Positions 14,963-24,113 of a DNA stretch of 64,000 bases are shown here, piece by piece; the stretch's first letter is position 1, and each line of letters opens with the position of its first letter. This stretch comes from Gaiellasilicea sp037721555 (GTDB lineage: Bacteria > Actinomycetota > Thermoleophilia > Gaiellales > Gaiellaceae). The notes beneath the pieces were generated by a model. That model was not told the origin of the DNA and searched no databases. It saw only the letters and a program-made list of their open reading frames with translations. The stretch covers positions 1 through 64,000 of the forward strand of contig JBBJOI010000008.1 of assembly GCA_037721555.1 (NCBI GenBank), written 5' to 3'. The translations under genes were made by a program, and so were the position numbers.

Positions 14963-15697
14963 GTGAGGCTCGAGGGAAAAACGGCGATCGTCACCGGTGC
15001 GTCGAGCGGCATCGGCGCGGCAATCGCGGCGGCACTGACAGATGCCGGCGTGCGCGTCGCAGGCGGAGCGCGGCGGGTCGACCGGCTCCGCACCGAGGTC
15101 GCGCTCGAGCTCGACGTCACCGACGCTGCGAGCTGCGAGGCCTTCGTGCGAGCGGCGCTCGCCGACCTCGGCGGACTCGACATCCTCGTCAACAACGCTG
15201 GCCTGGCGCTGGGACGGGAACCGTTCGACGCCTCGACGGAGGACGACGAGGAGGTCGTGCTGCAGACGAACGTGCACGGCCTCATCCGGATGACGAGGCT
15301 GTGCCTGCCGCACCTGCGCGAGCTCGGGCACATCGTCAACCTGGGCTCGGTCGCCGGCATGGCGGCGTACCCGAACGGCGCGCTCTACGTCACCTCAAAG
15401 TTCGCCGTCCACGGCTTCACCCAGGCTCTCCGGGAGGATCTCCTCGGCCGGCCCATCCGGTTGACGAACGTCGCGCCCGGTCTCGTCGAGACCGACTTCT
15501 CGCGCGTGCGCTTCCGCGGTGACGAGGAGCAGGCACGCTCGGTCTACGACGGCGTCGCTCTCGGCGGGCCGATGACGCCGGAGGACGTGGCGGAATGCGT
15601 TCTCTTCGCGCTGACCCGGCCGCCGCACGTGAACGTCGACGAGATCGTCGTCAAGGCGCTGGCGCAATCGAGCGGAGCCCGGATCCACCGCGCGTGA
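14963..15697 (+). CDS. Short-chain dehydrogenase/reductase (SDR), 244 aa
   Basis: NAD(P)-dependent oxidoreductase of the classical SDR type. It shows TGASSGIG (about 11-18), NNAG (DILVNNAGLA), active-site Ser in VNLGSVAG and YVTSK (Tyr-x3-Lys). It resembles YdfG-like serine/3-hydroxy-acid dehydrogenases, but substrate cannot be set from sequence. GTG 14963 is chosen because the Rossmann strand starts 7 residues later; the upstream in-frame codons encode nothing family-like. It diverges from the sugar ABC operon and is followed by a hairpin and a glycosidase gene. Confidence 0.9.
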   Translation: MRLEGKTAIVTGASSGIGAAIAAALTDAGVRVAGGARRVDRLRTEVALELDVTDAASCEAFVRAALADLGGLDILVNNAGLALGREPFDASTEDDEEVVLQTNVHGLIRMTRLCLPHLRELGHIVNLGSVAGMAAYPNGALYVTSKFAVHGFTQALREDLLGRPIRLTNVAPGLVETDFSRVRFRGDEEQARSVYDGVALGGPMTPEDVAECVLFALTRPPHVNVDEIVVKALAQSSGARIHRA

Positions 15698-15719
15698 GTG
15701 GCTCCTCCCTGTCTCCCCT

Positions 15720-15741
15720 GTGGAAACGACCCCGTTTCCAC
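15720..15741. terminator. 9-bp stem-loop between the SDR and debranching-enzyme genes
   Basis: GTGGAAACG (15720-15728), loop ACCC, CGTTTCCAC (15733-15741) form a perfect stem. There is no T run after it. It could be a weak terminator or a 5' UTR structure for the next gene. Confidence 0.4.
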
Positions 15742-15773
15742 ACTCCCTCCCCGCTTCGTGGACCGACCGGCCC

Positions 15774-17840
15774 ATGAAGGCGCCGCTGACGATCCTCGAG
15801 GGCTCGACGTTCTGCATTTGCGACGAGATCGGCGACCTCGGCGCCCAAACGAGCGGGCTCTTCGCGGAGGACACGCGCTTTCTGTCGCGGCTCGAGCTCC
15901 GGATCAACGGCGTGCGGCCGCTGCTCCTGTCCTCCGGCACAGTCGAATACTTCTCGGCCGCGTTCTTCCTTCGTAACCCGGTCGTCGGTGAGCTGGCGCA
16001 AGACGTGCTCTCGATCGTGCGCGAGCGCTTCGTCGGGGAAGGGATGCAAGATCACGTCGCCGTGCGGAACGAGAGCTCGAAGCCGGTTCGGTTCACGCTC
16101 GAGCTCGAGGTCGGCGCAGACTTCGCGGACATCATCACCGTCAAGCAGCGTGACTTCGAGCTCGGCGATCCCGCGAACGCCCGCCCGCTGCCGCCGCCCG
16201 CGGAGATTCGAATCGATCGCCGGCGGAAGCAGCTGGTGCTCGAGGAGAACGGAACCGGCAGCGCCCGCACGCAGATCATCCTGTCCCGCATCGGCGAGAC
16301 GGGCGGCAGCACCGTCAGGTTCCCGATCGAGCTCGGTCCGCGAGAGCGCTGGGAGCTTCGAATCGACGTGGTCGCTTCCCTGACGGGCGAGGAGGCTCAG
16401 CCACGCGTGGTGGCGCGGCGGTTCGGGCAAGGGCGGGAGCACGTGCGCGCGTCGCTCGATGCCTGGCGGCTGAACGTGCCCAAGCTCCGCACGAGCCGCG
16501 AGGCGCTGCATCACGCCTACGAGCAGTCGCTCGCCGATCTCGCGGCGCTGCGGATGCGCGGCGGCGACGGCCTCGGAATGCTGCCGGCCGCGGGGATGCC
16601 GTGGTTCATGACGGTCTTCGGGCGCGACACGATCATCACGTCACTCCAGTCGATGGTGCTGGGGCCGGAGCTCGCGCTCGCCTCCCTCGACGCTCTCGCT
16701 CTGCTTCAGGCGCAGGAGGACGACCCCGACATCGACGCGGAGCCGGGGAAGATCATCCACGAGCTCCGCCGTGGGCGCGCGGCCGAAACGTGGTTCGCGA
16801 CCTACTACGGGAGCCTCGACGCGACGCCGCTCTTCCTCGTCCTGCTCTCCGAGGTGTGGCGCTGGACGGGCGACCCGGCCCCGATAGAACGCCTCAAGCC
16901 GGCGGCGCTGGCCGCGCTCGAGTGGATCGACCGCTACGGCGACCGGGATGGTGACGGCTTCCTCGAGTACGAGCGCCGCACGGAACGGGGGCTCGAGAAC
17001 CAGTCCTGGAAGGACTCGGGCGACTCGCAGCGCTTCCGTGACGGGGCCTTCGCTCGAACGCCGATCGCGCCGGCCGAGGTGCAGGGCTACGTCTACGACG
17101 CGAAGCTACGGCTCGCCGAGCTCGCCCGCGAGGTCTGGGGCGACGCCACACTGGGAAGTCGTCTCGAGGGGGAGGCGAACGACCTGCGCGCCCGCTTCGA
17201 CGCCGCGTTCTGGGTCGAGCCGGGGGGCTACTACGCGCTTGCGCTGGACGGCGACAAGCGCCCGGTGGACTCGCTCTGCTCGAACATCGGCCACCTCCTC
17301 TGGAGCGGGATCGTGCCGGCCGCTCGCACCGAGGCGGCAGCCGACATGCTCATGGGGTCGGCGCTCTGGTCCGGGTGGGGCATCCGCACGATGTCGACCG
17401 ACGATGCAGCGTACAACCCGCTGAGCTACCACACCGGCACGGTCTGGCCCCACGACACGTCGCTCGCCGCGTGGGGGCTCGCCCGTGCCGGTCGTTGGGC
17501 GGACGCGCAGCAGATCGCCCAGACGCTGACGGAGGCCGCCCGCTGGTTCGACTGGTCTCTGCCCGAGGTCTTCGCGGGCTATCCGAAGCGAGAGACACCG
17601 TTCCCGATCGCCTACCCGACGGCCGCGAGGCCGCAGGCCTGGGCCGCTGGAACGCCCGTACTGCTCCTGCGGCTCCTGCTCGGGTTGGAGCCCGATCCGG
17701 CGACGCGCCAGCTCCGCACGGTGTGCCCCGAGCCGCTGCCCGAATGGGTCGGGCGCGTGCGGCTGACCGGGGTCCGGGCCTTCGGGCGAGCCTGGGACGC
17801 CCGCGCGCGAGACGGCAGCGTGAGAGTGCACGAGGCGTGA
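15774..17840 (+). CDS. Glycogen-debranching-type amylo-alpha-1,6-glucosidase, 688 aa
   Basis: Predicted cytoplasmic glycosidase acting on alpha-glucan branches. The N-terminal domain (about 1-210) begins ILEGSTFCICDEIGDLG with TSGLFAEDTRFLSR, the GDE_N signature. The C-terminal (alpha/alpha)6-barrel has MPWFMTVFGRDTIITSLQS (catalytic-face Asp), GLENQSWKDSGDS and YNPLSYHTGTVWPHDT. The length fits the bacterial family (about 680-720). ATG 15774 is taken as the start because family homology begins there; an upstream ATG at 15720 lies in the hairpin. Its stop overlaps the glycosyltransferase start (GTGA), so the two are coupled. Confidence 0.9.
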   Translation: MKAPLTILEGSTFCICDEIGDLGAQTSGLFAEDTRFLSRLELRINGVRPLLLSSGTVEYFSAAFFLRNPVVGELAQDVLSIVRERFVGEGMQDHVAVRNESSKPVRFTLELEVGADFADIITVKQRDFELGDPANARPLPPPAEIRIDRRRKQLVLEENGTGSARTQIILSRIGETGGSTVRFPIELGPRERWELRIDVVASLTGEEAQPRVVARRFGQGREHVRASLDAWRLNVPKLRTSREALHHAYEQSLADLAALRMRGGDGLGMLPAAGMPWFMTVFGRDTIITSLQSMVLGPELALASLDALALLQAQEDDPDIDAEPGKIIHELRRGRAAETWFATYYGSLDATPLFLVLLSEVWRWTGDPAPIERLKPAALAALEWIDRYGDRDGDGFLEYERRTERGLENQSWKDSGDSQRFRDGAFARTPIAPAEVQGYVYDAKLRLAELAREVWGDATLGSRLEGEANDLRARFDAAFWVEPGGYYALALDGDKRPVDSLCSNIGHLLWSGIVPAARTEAAADMLMGSALWSGWGIRTMSTDDAAYNPLSYHTGTVWPHDTSLAAWGLARAGRWADAQQIAQTLTEAARWFDWSLPEVFAGYPKRETPFPIAYPTAARPQAWAAGTPVLLLRLLLGLEPDPATRQLRTVCPEPLPEWVGRVRLTGVRAFGRAWDARARDGSVRVHEA

Positions 17841-18862
17841 AGGTCGCGGTCCTCAGCCCGGTCTGGTTCCCCGTGCCCCCTTCCGGCTACGGCGGGATCG
17901 AGTGGATCGTCTCCCTGCTCGCCGACGGCCTTGCCGACGCCGGCCACGAGGTGACCCTGTTCGCCTCCGGCGACTCGAAGACCCGCGCAGAGCTCGACTA
18001 CGTCTTCCGGCGGGCGCCGAGCGAGCGCATCGGCCAGACGTTTTGGGAGCTGCAGCACGCGCTCGGCTGCTTCAAGCGCGACGGTGAGTTCGACGTCGTT
18101 CACGACCACACCGGCCTGATGGGACTGGCGGTCGGCTCGCTCTTGCAGACACCGCTCGTCCACACCGTCCACGGCCCGCTCACGGGTCATCCCGGCGAGC
18201 TGTACGAGCAGATCGTGCAGATGGCTCCGAGGGCGCACCTGATCTCCCTCTCGATGAACCAGCGCAAGCCGAAGCCCGACCTGCCGTGGATCGCGAACGT
18301 TCCGAACGCACTCGACCTCTCCTTCTACCCCTATGCGCCGGAGCGCGGGGACTACCTCCTCTTCCTGGGCCGCATGAGCCCCGACAAGGGGGCGCACCGG
18401 GCTGTGTCCATCGCCCTGGAGGCGGGACTGCCCCTGAAGATCGCCGGCAAGTGCGCCGAGCCGGCCGAGCAGGAGTACTTCGACGCGATGGTGCGGCCGC
18501 ACCTCGGCGGCGGGCGCGAGTACGTGGGGGAGGTGTCGCACGGCGAGAAGGTCGAGCTCCTCCGCGGAGCCCGCGCGACCCTGTTCCCGATCGAGTGGGA
18601 GGAGCCGTTCGGCCTCGTGATGATCGAGTCGATGGCGTGCGGCACGCCCGTGGTGGCAACGCGCTGGGGCGCTGTGCCAGAGGTGATCGAGCACGGCCGG
18701 ACCGGCATCATCGTCGACACCTGGCGGGACATGATCGGCGCCCTCGAGGAGGCTGACCGGCTCGACCCGGACGACCTGCGGCAGTCGGTCGAGGAGCGAT
18801 TCACCCCAGAGCGCATGGTCGCCGACTACGTCGGCGCGTACGAGCTCGCGCTCGGCGCCTAA
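17837..18862 (+). CDS. GT4-family glycosyltransferase, 341 aa
   Basis: Transfers sugar from a nucleotide sugar with retention, GT-B fold. The N-terminal domain has VAVLSPVWFPVPPSGYGGIE (the GGIE glycine loop). The C-terminal domain has LLFLGRMSPDKGAHRA and the EX7E motif (EEPFGLVMIESMACGTPVVAT). The GTG start overlaps the debranching enzyme stop (GTGA), pairing it with alpha-glucan metabolism; comparable pairs occur in other actinobacteria. Acceptor unknown. It ends 4 bp before the MATE gene. Confidence 0.92.
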   Translation: MKVAVLSPVWFPVPPSGYGGIEWIVSLLADGLADAGHEVTLFASGDSKTRAELDYVFRRAPSERIGQTFWELQHALGCFKRDGEFDVVHDHTGLMGLAVGSLLQTPLVHTVHGPLTGHPGELYEQIVQMAPRAHLISLSMNQRKPKPDLPWIANVPNALDLSFYPYAPERGDYLLFLGRMSPDKGAHRAVSIALEAGLPLKIAGKCAEPAEQEYFDAMVRPHLGGGREYVGEVSHGEKVELLRGARATLFPIEWEEPFGLVMIESMACGTPVVATRWGAVPEVIEHGRTGIIVDTWRDMIGALEEADRLDPDDLRQSVEERFTPERMVADYVGAYELALGA

Positions 18863-18866
18863 GAGC

Positions 18867-20177
18867 TTGAGCGCGCTTGGGCTGCGCTCGCCCTACGACC
18901 GCGAGATCCTGCGGCTCGCGATCCCGGCGCTGGGCTCGCTCGCCGCCGAGCCGACGTACATCCTCGTCGACACGGCGATCGTCGGGCACCTCGGCCGGGA
19001 GCAGCTCGCCGCGCTCGGGATCGCAGCCATCGTTCTCGGCACGCTCTTCGCGATCTTCAACTTCCTCCAGTACGGGACGACCGCACAGGTAGGTCGCGCT
19101 TCGGGCGCGGGTGAGGAGCGAGCGGCTCGCCAGCTCGGCGGCCAGGCGCTCTGGCTCTGCCTCGGCGTCGGAATCGTGCTCACCGGGCTCCTGATCGCGC
19201 TCGCGCCCTTCGTCGTCCGGCTCATGGGCGGAGACGGCGAGACCGCCGGCTACGCGGTCACCTACATCCGCATCGTCTCCCTCGGGCTGCCGTTCGCCTT
19301 CATCGCGATCGGCGCGCAGGGCTATCTCCGCGGTGTCGCCGATCTACGCAAGCCGCTGCTCGTCCTGATCGCCGGGAACGTCGTGAACGCGATCCTCGAG
19401 GTGCTCTTCGTCTACGGGTTCGGCTGGGGGATCGAAGGCTCGGCCTGGGGAACCGTGATCGCGCAGGCTGGCATGGGGGTCGCCTTCGTCGTCCTGCTCG
19501 TGCGCTCGGCGCGTGGCGACCTGCGGCCCCAGGTCCGCCTCATGCGGCGGCTCGTCACTGTTGGCAGGCACATCTTTATCCGGACGGCTGCGTTGATGGC
19601 AGCGTTCACGCTCGCGGGTGCGATCGTGACCCGCTTCGGCGACGCCTCGATCGCCGCGCACCAGATCGCGTTTCAGCTGTGGATCTTCCTCGCCCTCATC
19701 CTCGATGCGGTCGCCATCGCCGGCCAGGTGATCGTCGGCCGCAGCCTCGGCGCCGGCGATACGCAGCGCGCCTACGAGGCAAGCGTCCGCATGATCTGGC
19801 TGTCGGTCTACGCGGGCGTCTTCTTCGCGGCGGTGATGTTCGGGCTCGAGGGTGTGCTGCCGCACGCCTTCACGGGCGACGAGCTCGTGATCGAGCGCGC
19901 CCAGGCGATCTGGTTTCTCTTCGCGCTGATGCAGCCGTTGAACGGCGCTGTCTTCGCGCTCGACGGAATTCTGATCGGAGCGAGCGACGGGCCGTTCCTC
20001 GCCTGGTCGATGGTGGCCGCATTCGCCGTGTCAGCAGCCGTTGCTCTCGCTGCGCTCGCGTTCGACTGGGGAATCGTCGGCGTGTGGGCGGCCCTCGTCG
20101 TCCTGATCGCCGTGCGGCTCGCGCTGATGTCGTGGCGCTTCGCCGGGAGGCGTTGGCTCGTCACGGGTTGGGCGTAG
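18867..20177 (+). CDS. MATE-family exporter, 436 aa
   Basis: Integral membrane antiporter with twelve predicted helices in two MatE repeats (first from EILRLAIPALGSLAAEPTYILVD, second from HIFIRTAALMAAFTLAGAIV). It resembles the DinF branch: LGREQLAALGIA near helix 1 and QYGTTAQVGRASGAGE. The start is TTG 18867 just behind the glycosyltransferase, so it is probably in the same transcript. It may export a glycosylated or toxic compound, but no substrate is evident. The C-terminus overlaps the convergent MFS gene by 17 bp. Confidence 0.93.
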   Translation: MSALGLRSPYDREILRLAIPALGSLAAEPTYILVDTAIVGHLGREQLAALGIAAIVLGTLFAIFNFLQYGTTAQVGRASGAGEERAARQLGGQALWLCLGVGIVLTGLLIALAPFVVRLMGGDGETAGYAVTYIRIVSLGLPFAFIAIGAQGYLRGVADLRKPLLVLIAGNVVNAILEVLFVYGFGWGIEGSAWGTVIAQAGMGVAFVVLLVRSARGDLRPQVRLMRRLVTVGRHIFIRTAALMAAFTLAGAIVTRFGDASIAAHQIAFQLWIFLALILDAVAIAGQVIVGRSLGAGDTQRAYEASVRMIWLSVYAGVFFAAVMFGLEGVLPHAFTGDELVIERAQAIWFLFALMQPLNGAVFALDGILIGASDGPFLAWSMVAAFAVSAAVALAALAFDWGIVGVWAALVVLIAVRLALMSWRFAGRRWLVTGWA

Positions 20178-21387
20178 CGAGCGGCCGTCGCTCGAGGGTG
20201 CGGACATCGTGTACAGCGAGGATCGGCAACGTCACGGCGACGGCGATCGCGGCGGCGCCGAACAGCTTCGCTCGAATGCCGATCAGCTCCGCGACGGGCC
20301 GGCCGCAGCGAGGCCGAGCGGCACGAGCGCGAAGGAGCCGAGGGCGTCGTAGGATTAGACCCTGGAGAGCTTGTCCGCCGGGATCTCCTGCTGCATGGGT
20401 CGTGTTCCAGAGCAGGATGAAGGTCTCCAGGCCGATCCCGGCGACGAACGCCGCGGCCATGATCAGTGGCAGGCTCACTCTTCCGCCCAATGCAAGGAGC
20501 GTGGAGGGCCACAGCAGGACGCCGAGCGTGGCCGCGAGCAGCATGCGACGCGGGCGCCAGGCGAGGCCGAGGAGCGCGCCGACGAGGAGGCCGACCGCCT
20601 GCGCGGTCAGGATCAAGCCCCACGCCTTGGCGCCGCCGAGCTCGTTCTCCGCGACCACGGGGCCGAGGACGCTGAGCGCGCCGACGACGACGGCGAGGAG
20701 GAGCGCGAACTGCAGCACGATTGCCCAGAGCCACGTACGCGAGCGAAACTCGCGCCAGCCGGTTGCCAGCTCGCCCAGGAACGACCGCATCTCGGCTTGC
20801 GCCGCGACGTTCAGCCGCATCGCCGCGAGGATCATGGCGGCCAAGAGGTAGGCCGCAGCATCCACGGCGATGCCGATCCCCGAGCCGAATGCGGCCACGA
20901 GGAAGCCGGCGACCGCCGCGCCGGCGATCTGCGTCGCGTTGACGGTGAGGCTGAGCAGCGCGTTCGCCTCCTGCAGCATCGACTCGGGCACGGTTTGGGG
21001 GACAGCGCCGCCGGAAGCCGGGAAGTAGAAGGCCGAGGCGCCGCCGTTGACCGCCGCCAGCGCGGCGAGCTGCCAGATCTCTGCATCACCGACGATCAGA
21101 AGCGCCGCCACTGTCGCCTGTGACAGCCCGCTGACGACGTTCGCTCCCACCATCACCCGGTTCCGGGGGAGCCGGTCCGCCCAGACGCCGCCGGCGAGGA
21201 GGAAGACGACGAGCGGGATCTCTCGTGCTGCCAGGATCAGGCCGAGGTCGGTCTTCGACCCTGTCAGGTCGAGGACGGCGAAAGCGAGGGCGACCGGCGC
21301 GATCGCGTTACCGAGGAGCGAGACCGTCCGGCCGGCGAAGAGAAGTCGAAACTCGCGCTCGCGCAGCGGCGCCGCGCTACGCCGCAC
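20161..21387 (-). pseudogene. MFS transporter with two compensating frameshifts around a nonsense codon
   Basis: MFS_3/enterobactin-exporter-like protein, about 408 codons. Helices 1-10 are intact (LLFAGRTVSLLGNAIAPVAL, then MVGANVVSGLSQATVAALLIV, and so on). After LLWNTT the continuous frame reads HAAGDPGGQALQGLILRRPR, unlike the family. One base over, the expected MQQEIPADKLSRV and SYDALGSFALVPLGLAAAG appear, but separated by TAA at 20357-20355 where a Tyr codon is usual. An extra C near 20394-20397 and a missing G near 20297-20303 switch into and out of the wrong frame. The reading frame survives with about 32 scrambled residues around helix 11. GTG 21387 is the preferred start (ATG 21417 possible). 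Probably damaged. Confidence 0.75.
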
Positions 21388-22225
21388 GCGTGTCCCAGTA
21401 GCGCCTGAGTCCCGCATACGACTGCCAGAACGGCATCGCGCGGTTGTAGTCCTCCGCCTCCTCGTCCGGCAGGTCGGCTTGGGCCGCGGCGACGAACTCC
21501 TCCTCGGAGGCGCCTGCCTCGACGCGACCGGCCCACTCATCGAGGCGCCGCCGCAGCTCCGCCAGATGCCTGCTCACGTCGTCGGCGACGCCAAAGTGGA
21601 CCAGCGCGAGCCGTTGCGGGGCGCGGCGCTCGATCTGCTCGAGCGTGCGATACCAGCCTTCCACGTCGGTCTCGGGCGGGGGCGTGGGCGGCAGCACGCT
21701 GCGATGCGGTTGGATGCGCACGCCGGCCGCGTCGCCTGCGTAGACGGTCTCGCCGTCGAAGTAGCAGACGTGGTGCGAGGCGTGGCCAGGCGCGGCAAAG
21801 CATTCGAGCCCGAGCACCCGCGGACCGGCGTGATGCACGTTCTCCTGCGGCACGGGGGCGAGCTCGCCCCAGAGCGCGTCGAAGCTCTCGCCGTAGAGCC
21901 GCCGCGCGCTGCGCTCGAGACGCGCGGGATCGACGAGGTGCGGCGCCCCGATCTCGGAGACGTGCACCTGCAGCTCAGGGTGCTCCCGGACGAGCGCCCC
22001 GGCCGCCCCCGCATGGTCGAGGTGGATGTGCGAGAGCAGCAGGTGCTTAACGTCGCCGAGCTCGTACCCGCGCTCCGCGAGCCCCCGCTTCAGTGCCTCG
22101 ATGCAGCTCGTGGGGCCGCAATCTTGGAGGGACAGTCCCTGGGACGTGTCCAGAAGGTACGACGCGACGGTGCGCTCGTTCCCGGCGTGGAAGAGGTCGA
22201 TCGGCGCGTTGCTCAGCAGTGCCAC
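21377..22225 (-). CDS. MBL-fold metallo-hydrolase, 282 aa
   Basis: Metallo-beta-lactamase fold with the metal motif SHIHLDHAG (about residues 66-72), preceded by DCGPTS and followed by APGHASHHVCYFD and YAGDAAG. It resembles the glyoxalase-II-like subgroup with an extra C-terminal helical part (EEFVAAAQADLPDEEAEDYN). Start GTG 22225. It sits in the metB transcript: its start lies inside the small gene that overlaps metB, and its own end overlaps the damaged MFS gene. One of the window's palindromic repeats codes for part of its first strand (DTSQGLSL). Confidence 0.88.
   Translation of the reverse strand: MALLSNAPIDLFHAGNERTVASYLLDTSQGLSLQDCGPTSCIEALKRGLAERGYELGDVKHLLLSHIHLDHAGAAGALVREHPELQVHVSEIGAPHLVDPARLERSARRLYGESFDALWGELAPVPQENVHHAGPRVLGLECFAAPGHASHHVCYFDGETVYAGDAAGVRIQPHRSVLPPTPPPETDVEGWYRTLEQIERRAPQRLALVHFGVADDVSRHLAELRRRLDEWAGRVEAGASEEEFVAAAQADLPDEEAEDYNRAMPFWQSYAGLRRYWDTRAA
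22128..22151. repeat. Second copy of the GGGAC/GTCCC palindromic element, inside a coding sequence
   Basis: AGGGACAGTCCCTGGGAC (22128-22145) is identical to the reverse complement of 18 nt of the 3631-3680 element. It is followed by GTGTCC, so the GGGACGTGTCC unit is also present. It lies within the MBL-fold gene and is translated in frame. Confidence 0.5.
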
Positions 22226-22383
22226 GGGTGGATCGTGGCAGACAGGACTCCGAGCCTGACGGCCGGATCGTCCTGAACGAGCGGCTCGGCAGCTGCGCGA
22301 TCTCGGCAGACGACGAGGCCGACGAGCTCGTCCTCGACCAGGTCGACGAGCTCGTGAAGCGGGCCGGCACTGACGGCCGTCAC
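22213..22383 (-). CDS. Small hypothetical protein coupled to metB, 56 aa
   Basis: GTG 22383 overlaps the metB stop as GTGA, and the end overlaps the MBL-fold start by 13 bp. It therefore sits exactly between two real genes with coupling on both sides. The protein begins VTAVSAGPLHELVDLVEDEL, is acidic in the first half and ends ATIHPWHC. I do not recognise it. Alternatively the 150-bp spacer is non-coding and the frame fortuitous. Confidence 0.35.
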   Translation of the reverse strand: MTAVSAGPLHELVDLVEDELVGLVVCRDRAAAEPLVQDDPAVRLGVLSATIHPWHC

Positions 22384-23522
22384 GTGCGTACGGCTGCGGG
22401 CACGAGCGCGGCGGCGAGATCGTTGATCAGGTCGTCGAGCGACTCGATCCCGACTGAGAGGCGCACGAGGTTCCGAGGTGCGGCGAAGGGCGCTTCGGCG
22501 GTCGAGGCGTGAGTCATGCGCGCAGGATGCTCGATCAGGCTCTCGACGCCGCCGAGCGACTCGGCGAGCTGGAAGATCTTCGTCCGCGCGACGAGTCCGA
22601 CCGCCTCCTCCTCCGTCTCCGTCAGGAACGAGATCATGCCGCCGAAGTCGCGCATCTGCCGCTTCGCGATCTCGTGGCCGGGATGATCGGGCAGCCCCGG
22701 GTAGAGCACCTGCGTCACGGTCTGCTGCTCCTCGAGCCAGGCCGCGATCGCCCGCGCGTTCTCGCAGTGCCGCTGCATCCGCAGCGCGAGCGTCTTCAGG
22801 CCGCGCAGGACGAGCCACGAGTCGAACGGGCCGGGAACCGCGCCGAGCGACTTCTGCAGGAAGAAGAGGCGCTCGGCGATCGTCGGGTCATTCGTGCCCG
22901 CGAAGCCGCCGACGACGTCCGAGTGGCCGCCGAGGTACTTCGTCGTCGAGTGCACGACGATGTCGGCGCCGAGGTCGAGCGGGTTCTGCAGGTACGGCGT
23001 GGCAAACGTGTTGTCGACGACGAGGATCGCGCCGGCGGCCTTTGTCGCATCGGCGGCGGCGCGGATGTCGACGACGTTCAGCAGCGGGTTCGACGGCGTC
23101 TCGATCCAGACGAGCCGGGTTCGCTCGTCAAGGTGGCCGGCGAGGTTAGCGAACTCCGCCGCCGGCAGGTAGTCGAAGACGTAGCCCTTGGGCTCGTAGA
23201 CCTGCGAGGTCATGCGGTAGACGCCGCCGTAGACGTCCGCGATCAAGACGACGCGGTCGCCGGGATCGACGAGGTGCATCAGCGTCGTCGTCGCACCGAG
23301 CCCGGAGGAGAACGCGATCCCGTGGTCGGCGTTCTCCAGCGACGCGAGCGCCGTCTGGAGCGCGGTGCGCGTCGGGTTCGCGACGCGCGCGTAGTCGTAG
23401 CCCTTGTGCTCTCCGACCGCCTCCTGCACGAACGTCGACGTCTGGTAGATCGGGGTGATGATCGCGCCGGTGGCGGGGTCTGGCTCCTGCCCGTCGTGGA
23501 TCGCCCGCGTCTCGAAGTCCAT
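22380..23522 (-). CDS. metB: Cystathionine gamma-synthase/gamma-lyase family PLP enzyme, 380 aa
   Basis: Trans-sulfuration enzyme joining an activated homoserine to cysteine (or splitting cystathionine). It is Cys/Met metabolism PLP fold type I: YDYARVANPTR (phosphate-binding), FSSGLGATTT, WIETPSNPLLNVVDI, VVDNTFATPYLQNP and the PLP lysine in HSTTKYLGGHSD. The length is usual. Synthase and lyase cannot be separated by motif alone; the symbol is the commoner actinobacterial call. ATG 23522 has a TAGCAT -10 element 6 nt upstream. It heads a run with the 56-aa gene, the MBL hydrolase and the MFS remnant. Confidence 0.93.
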   Translation of the reverse strand: MDFETRAIHDGQEPDPATGAIITPIYQTSTFVQEAVGEHKGYDYARVANPTRTALQTALASLENADHGIAFSSGLGATTTLMHLVDPGDRVVLIADVYGGVYRMTSQVYEPKGYVFDYLPAAEFANLAGHLDERTRLVWIETPSNPLLNVVDIRAAADATKAAGAILVVDNTFATPYLQNPLDLGADIVVHSTTKYLGGHSDVVGGFAGTNDPTIAERLFFLQKSLGAVPGPFDSWLVLRGLKTLALRMQRHCENARAIAAWLEEQQTVTQVLYPGLPDHPGHEIAKRQMRDFGGMISFLTETEEEAVGLVARTKIFQLAESLGGVESLIEHPARMTHASTAEAPFAAPRNLVRLSVGIESLDDLINDLAAALVPAAVRT

Positions 23523-23528
23523 CGCGTG

Positions 23529-23534
23529 ATGCTA
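23529..23534 (-). promoter_or_regulatory. -10 element TAGCAT for metB, leaderless arrangement
   Basis: On the minus strand TAGCAT is followed by CACGCG and then ATG 23522, a spacing of 6 nt, with no ribosome site. It overlaps the 3' end of the upstream methyltransferase gene. Confidence 0.45.
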
Positions 23535-24113
23535 GCTGGGGAGATCGGCCCGGATCGTCGCGAGATCCTTCCACAACCACTCCACGGACGTCTCGAAGCC
23601 GGCTTCGGTCAGCCACGCGAGCAGGTCCTGCAACGTGTCCGGCTTGTCGAAGCCGGGTGTGGCTGGCGTGACGATGTCTTCCGTTCGTTCCGGCACGACG
23701 AGGTCGGCGAGCACGAAGCGTCCGCCGGGTGCGAGCTCGGCACGGATGCGCCGAAAGAGGTCGCGCTTCTCGGCCCCGTCCAGGTGGTGGACGGCCAGAG
23801 CCGAGACGATGAGGTCGAACGGCCCCTCTGGAAGTGGATCCTCGAGACGTTGAACCCGAAGATCCGCGCCGAGGCTCATTTGGGCGACCGCGAGCATCGC
23901 CTCGCTCGCGTCGATCCCCACGAGGACCGCGCCTGGGTGCAGGGTGAGCAGCCGCCGTGCGGTCTCGCCGGTACCGGTCCCGAGCTCGAGGATCCGCCGG
24001 ACCTCCAGCCCGGCCGTTGCCGCAGCGACGGTCTCCTGCAGCTCGTCGTAGCGCGGCAGGTCCTCGCGCATCATCGCCAGGTAGGAGTCCGGGTCGAAGT
24101 GGAACTGGCTCAT
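23532..24113 (-). CDS. Class I SAM-dependent methyltransferase, 193 aa
   Basis: Motif I is ILELGTGTGETARRLL, motif II acid is VGIDASEAML, and IVSALAVHHLDG and GGRFVLADLVVP follow, all typical of small-molecule methyltransferases. The start ATG 24113 overlaps the stop of the DNA-glycosylase-like gene (ATGA), so they are coupled. The C-terminus (GFETSVEWLWKDLATIRAD) matches methyltransferase_11/25 relatives. No substrate can be named; pairing with a DNA repair gene may be incidental. Confidence 0.9.
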   Translation of the reverse strand: MSQFHFDPDSYLAMMREDLPRYDELQETVAAATAGLEVRRILELGTGTGETARRLLTLHPGAVLVGIDASEAMLAVAQMSLGADLRVQRLEDPLPEGPFDLIVSALAVHHLDGAEKRDLFRRIRAELAPGGRFVLADLVVPERTEDIVTPATPGFDKPDTLQDLLAWLTEAGFETSVEWLWKDLATIRADLPS

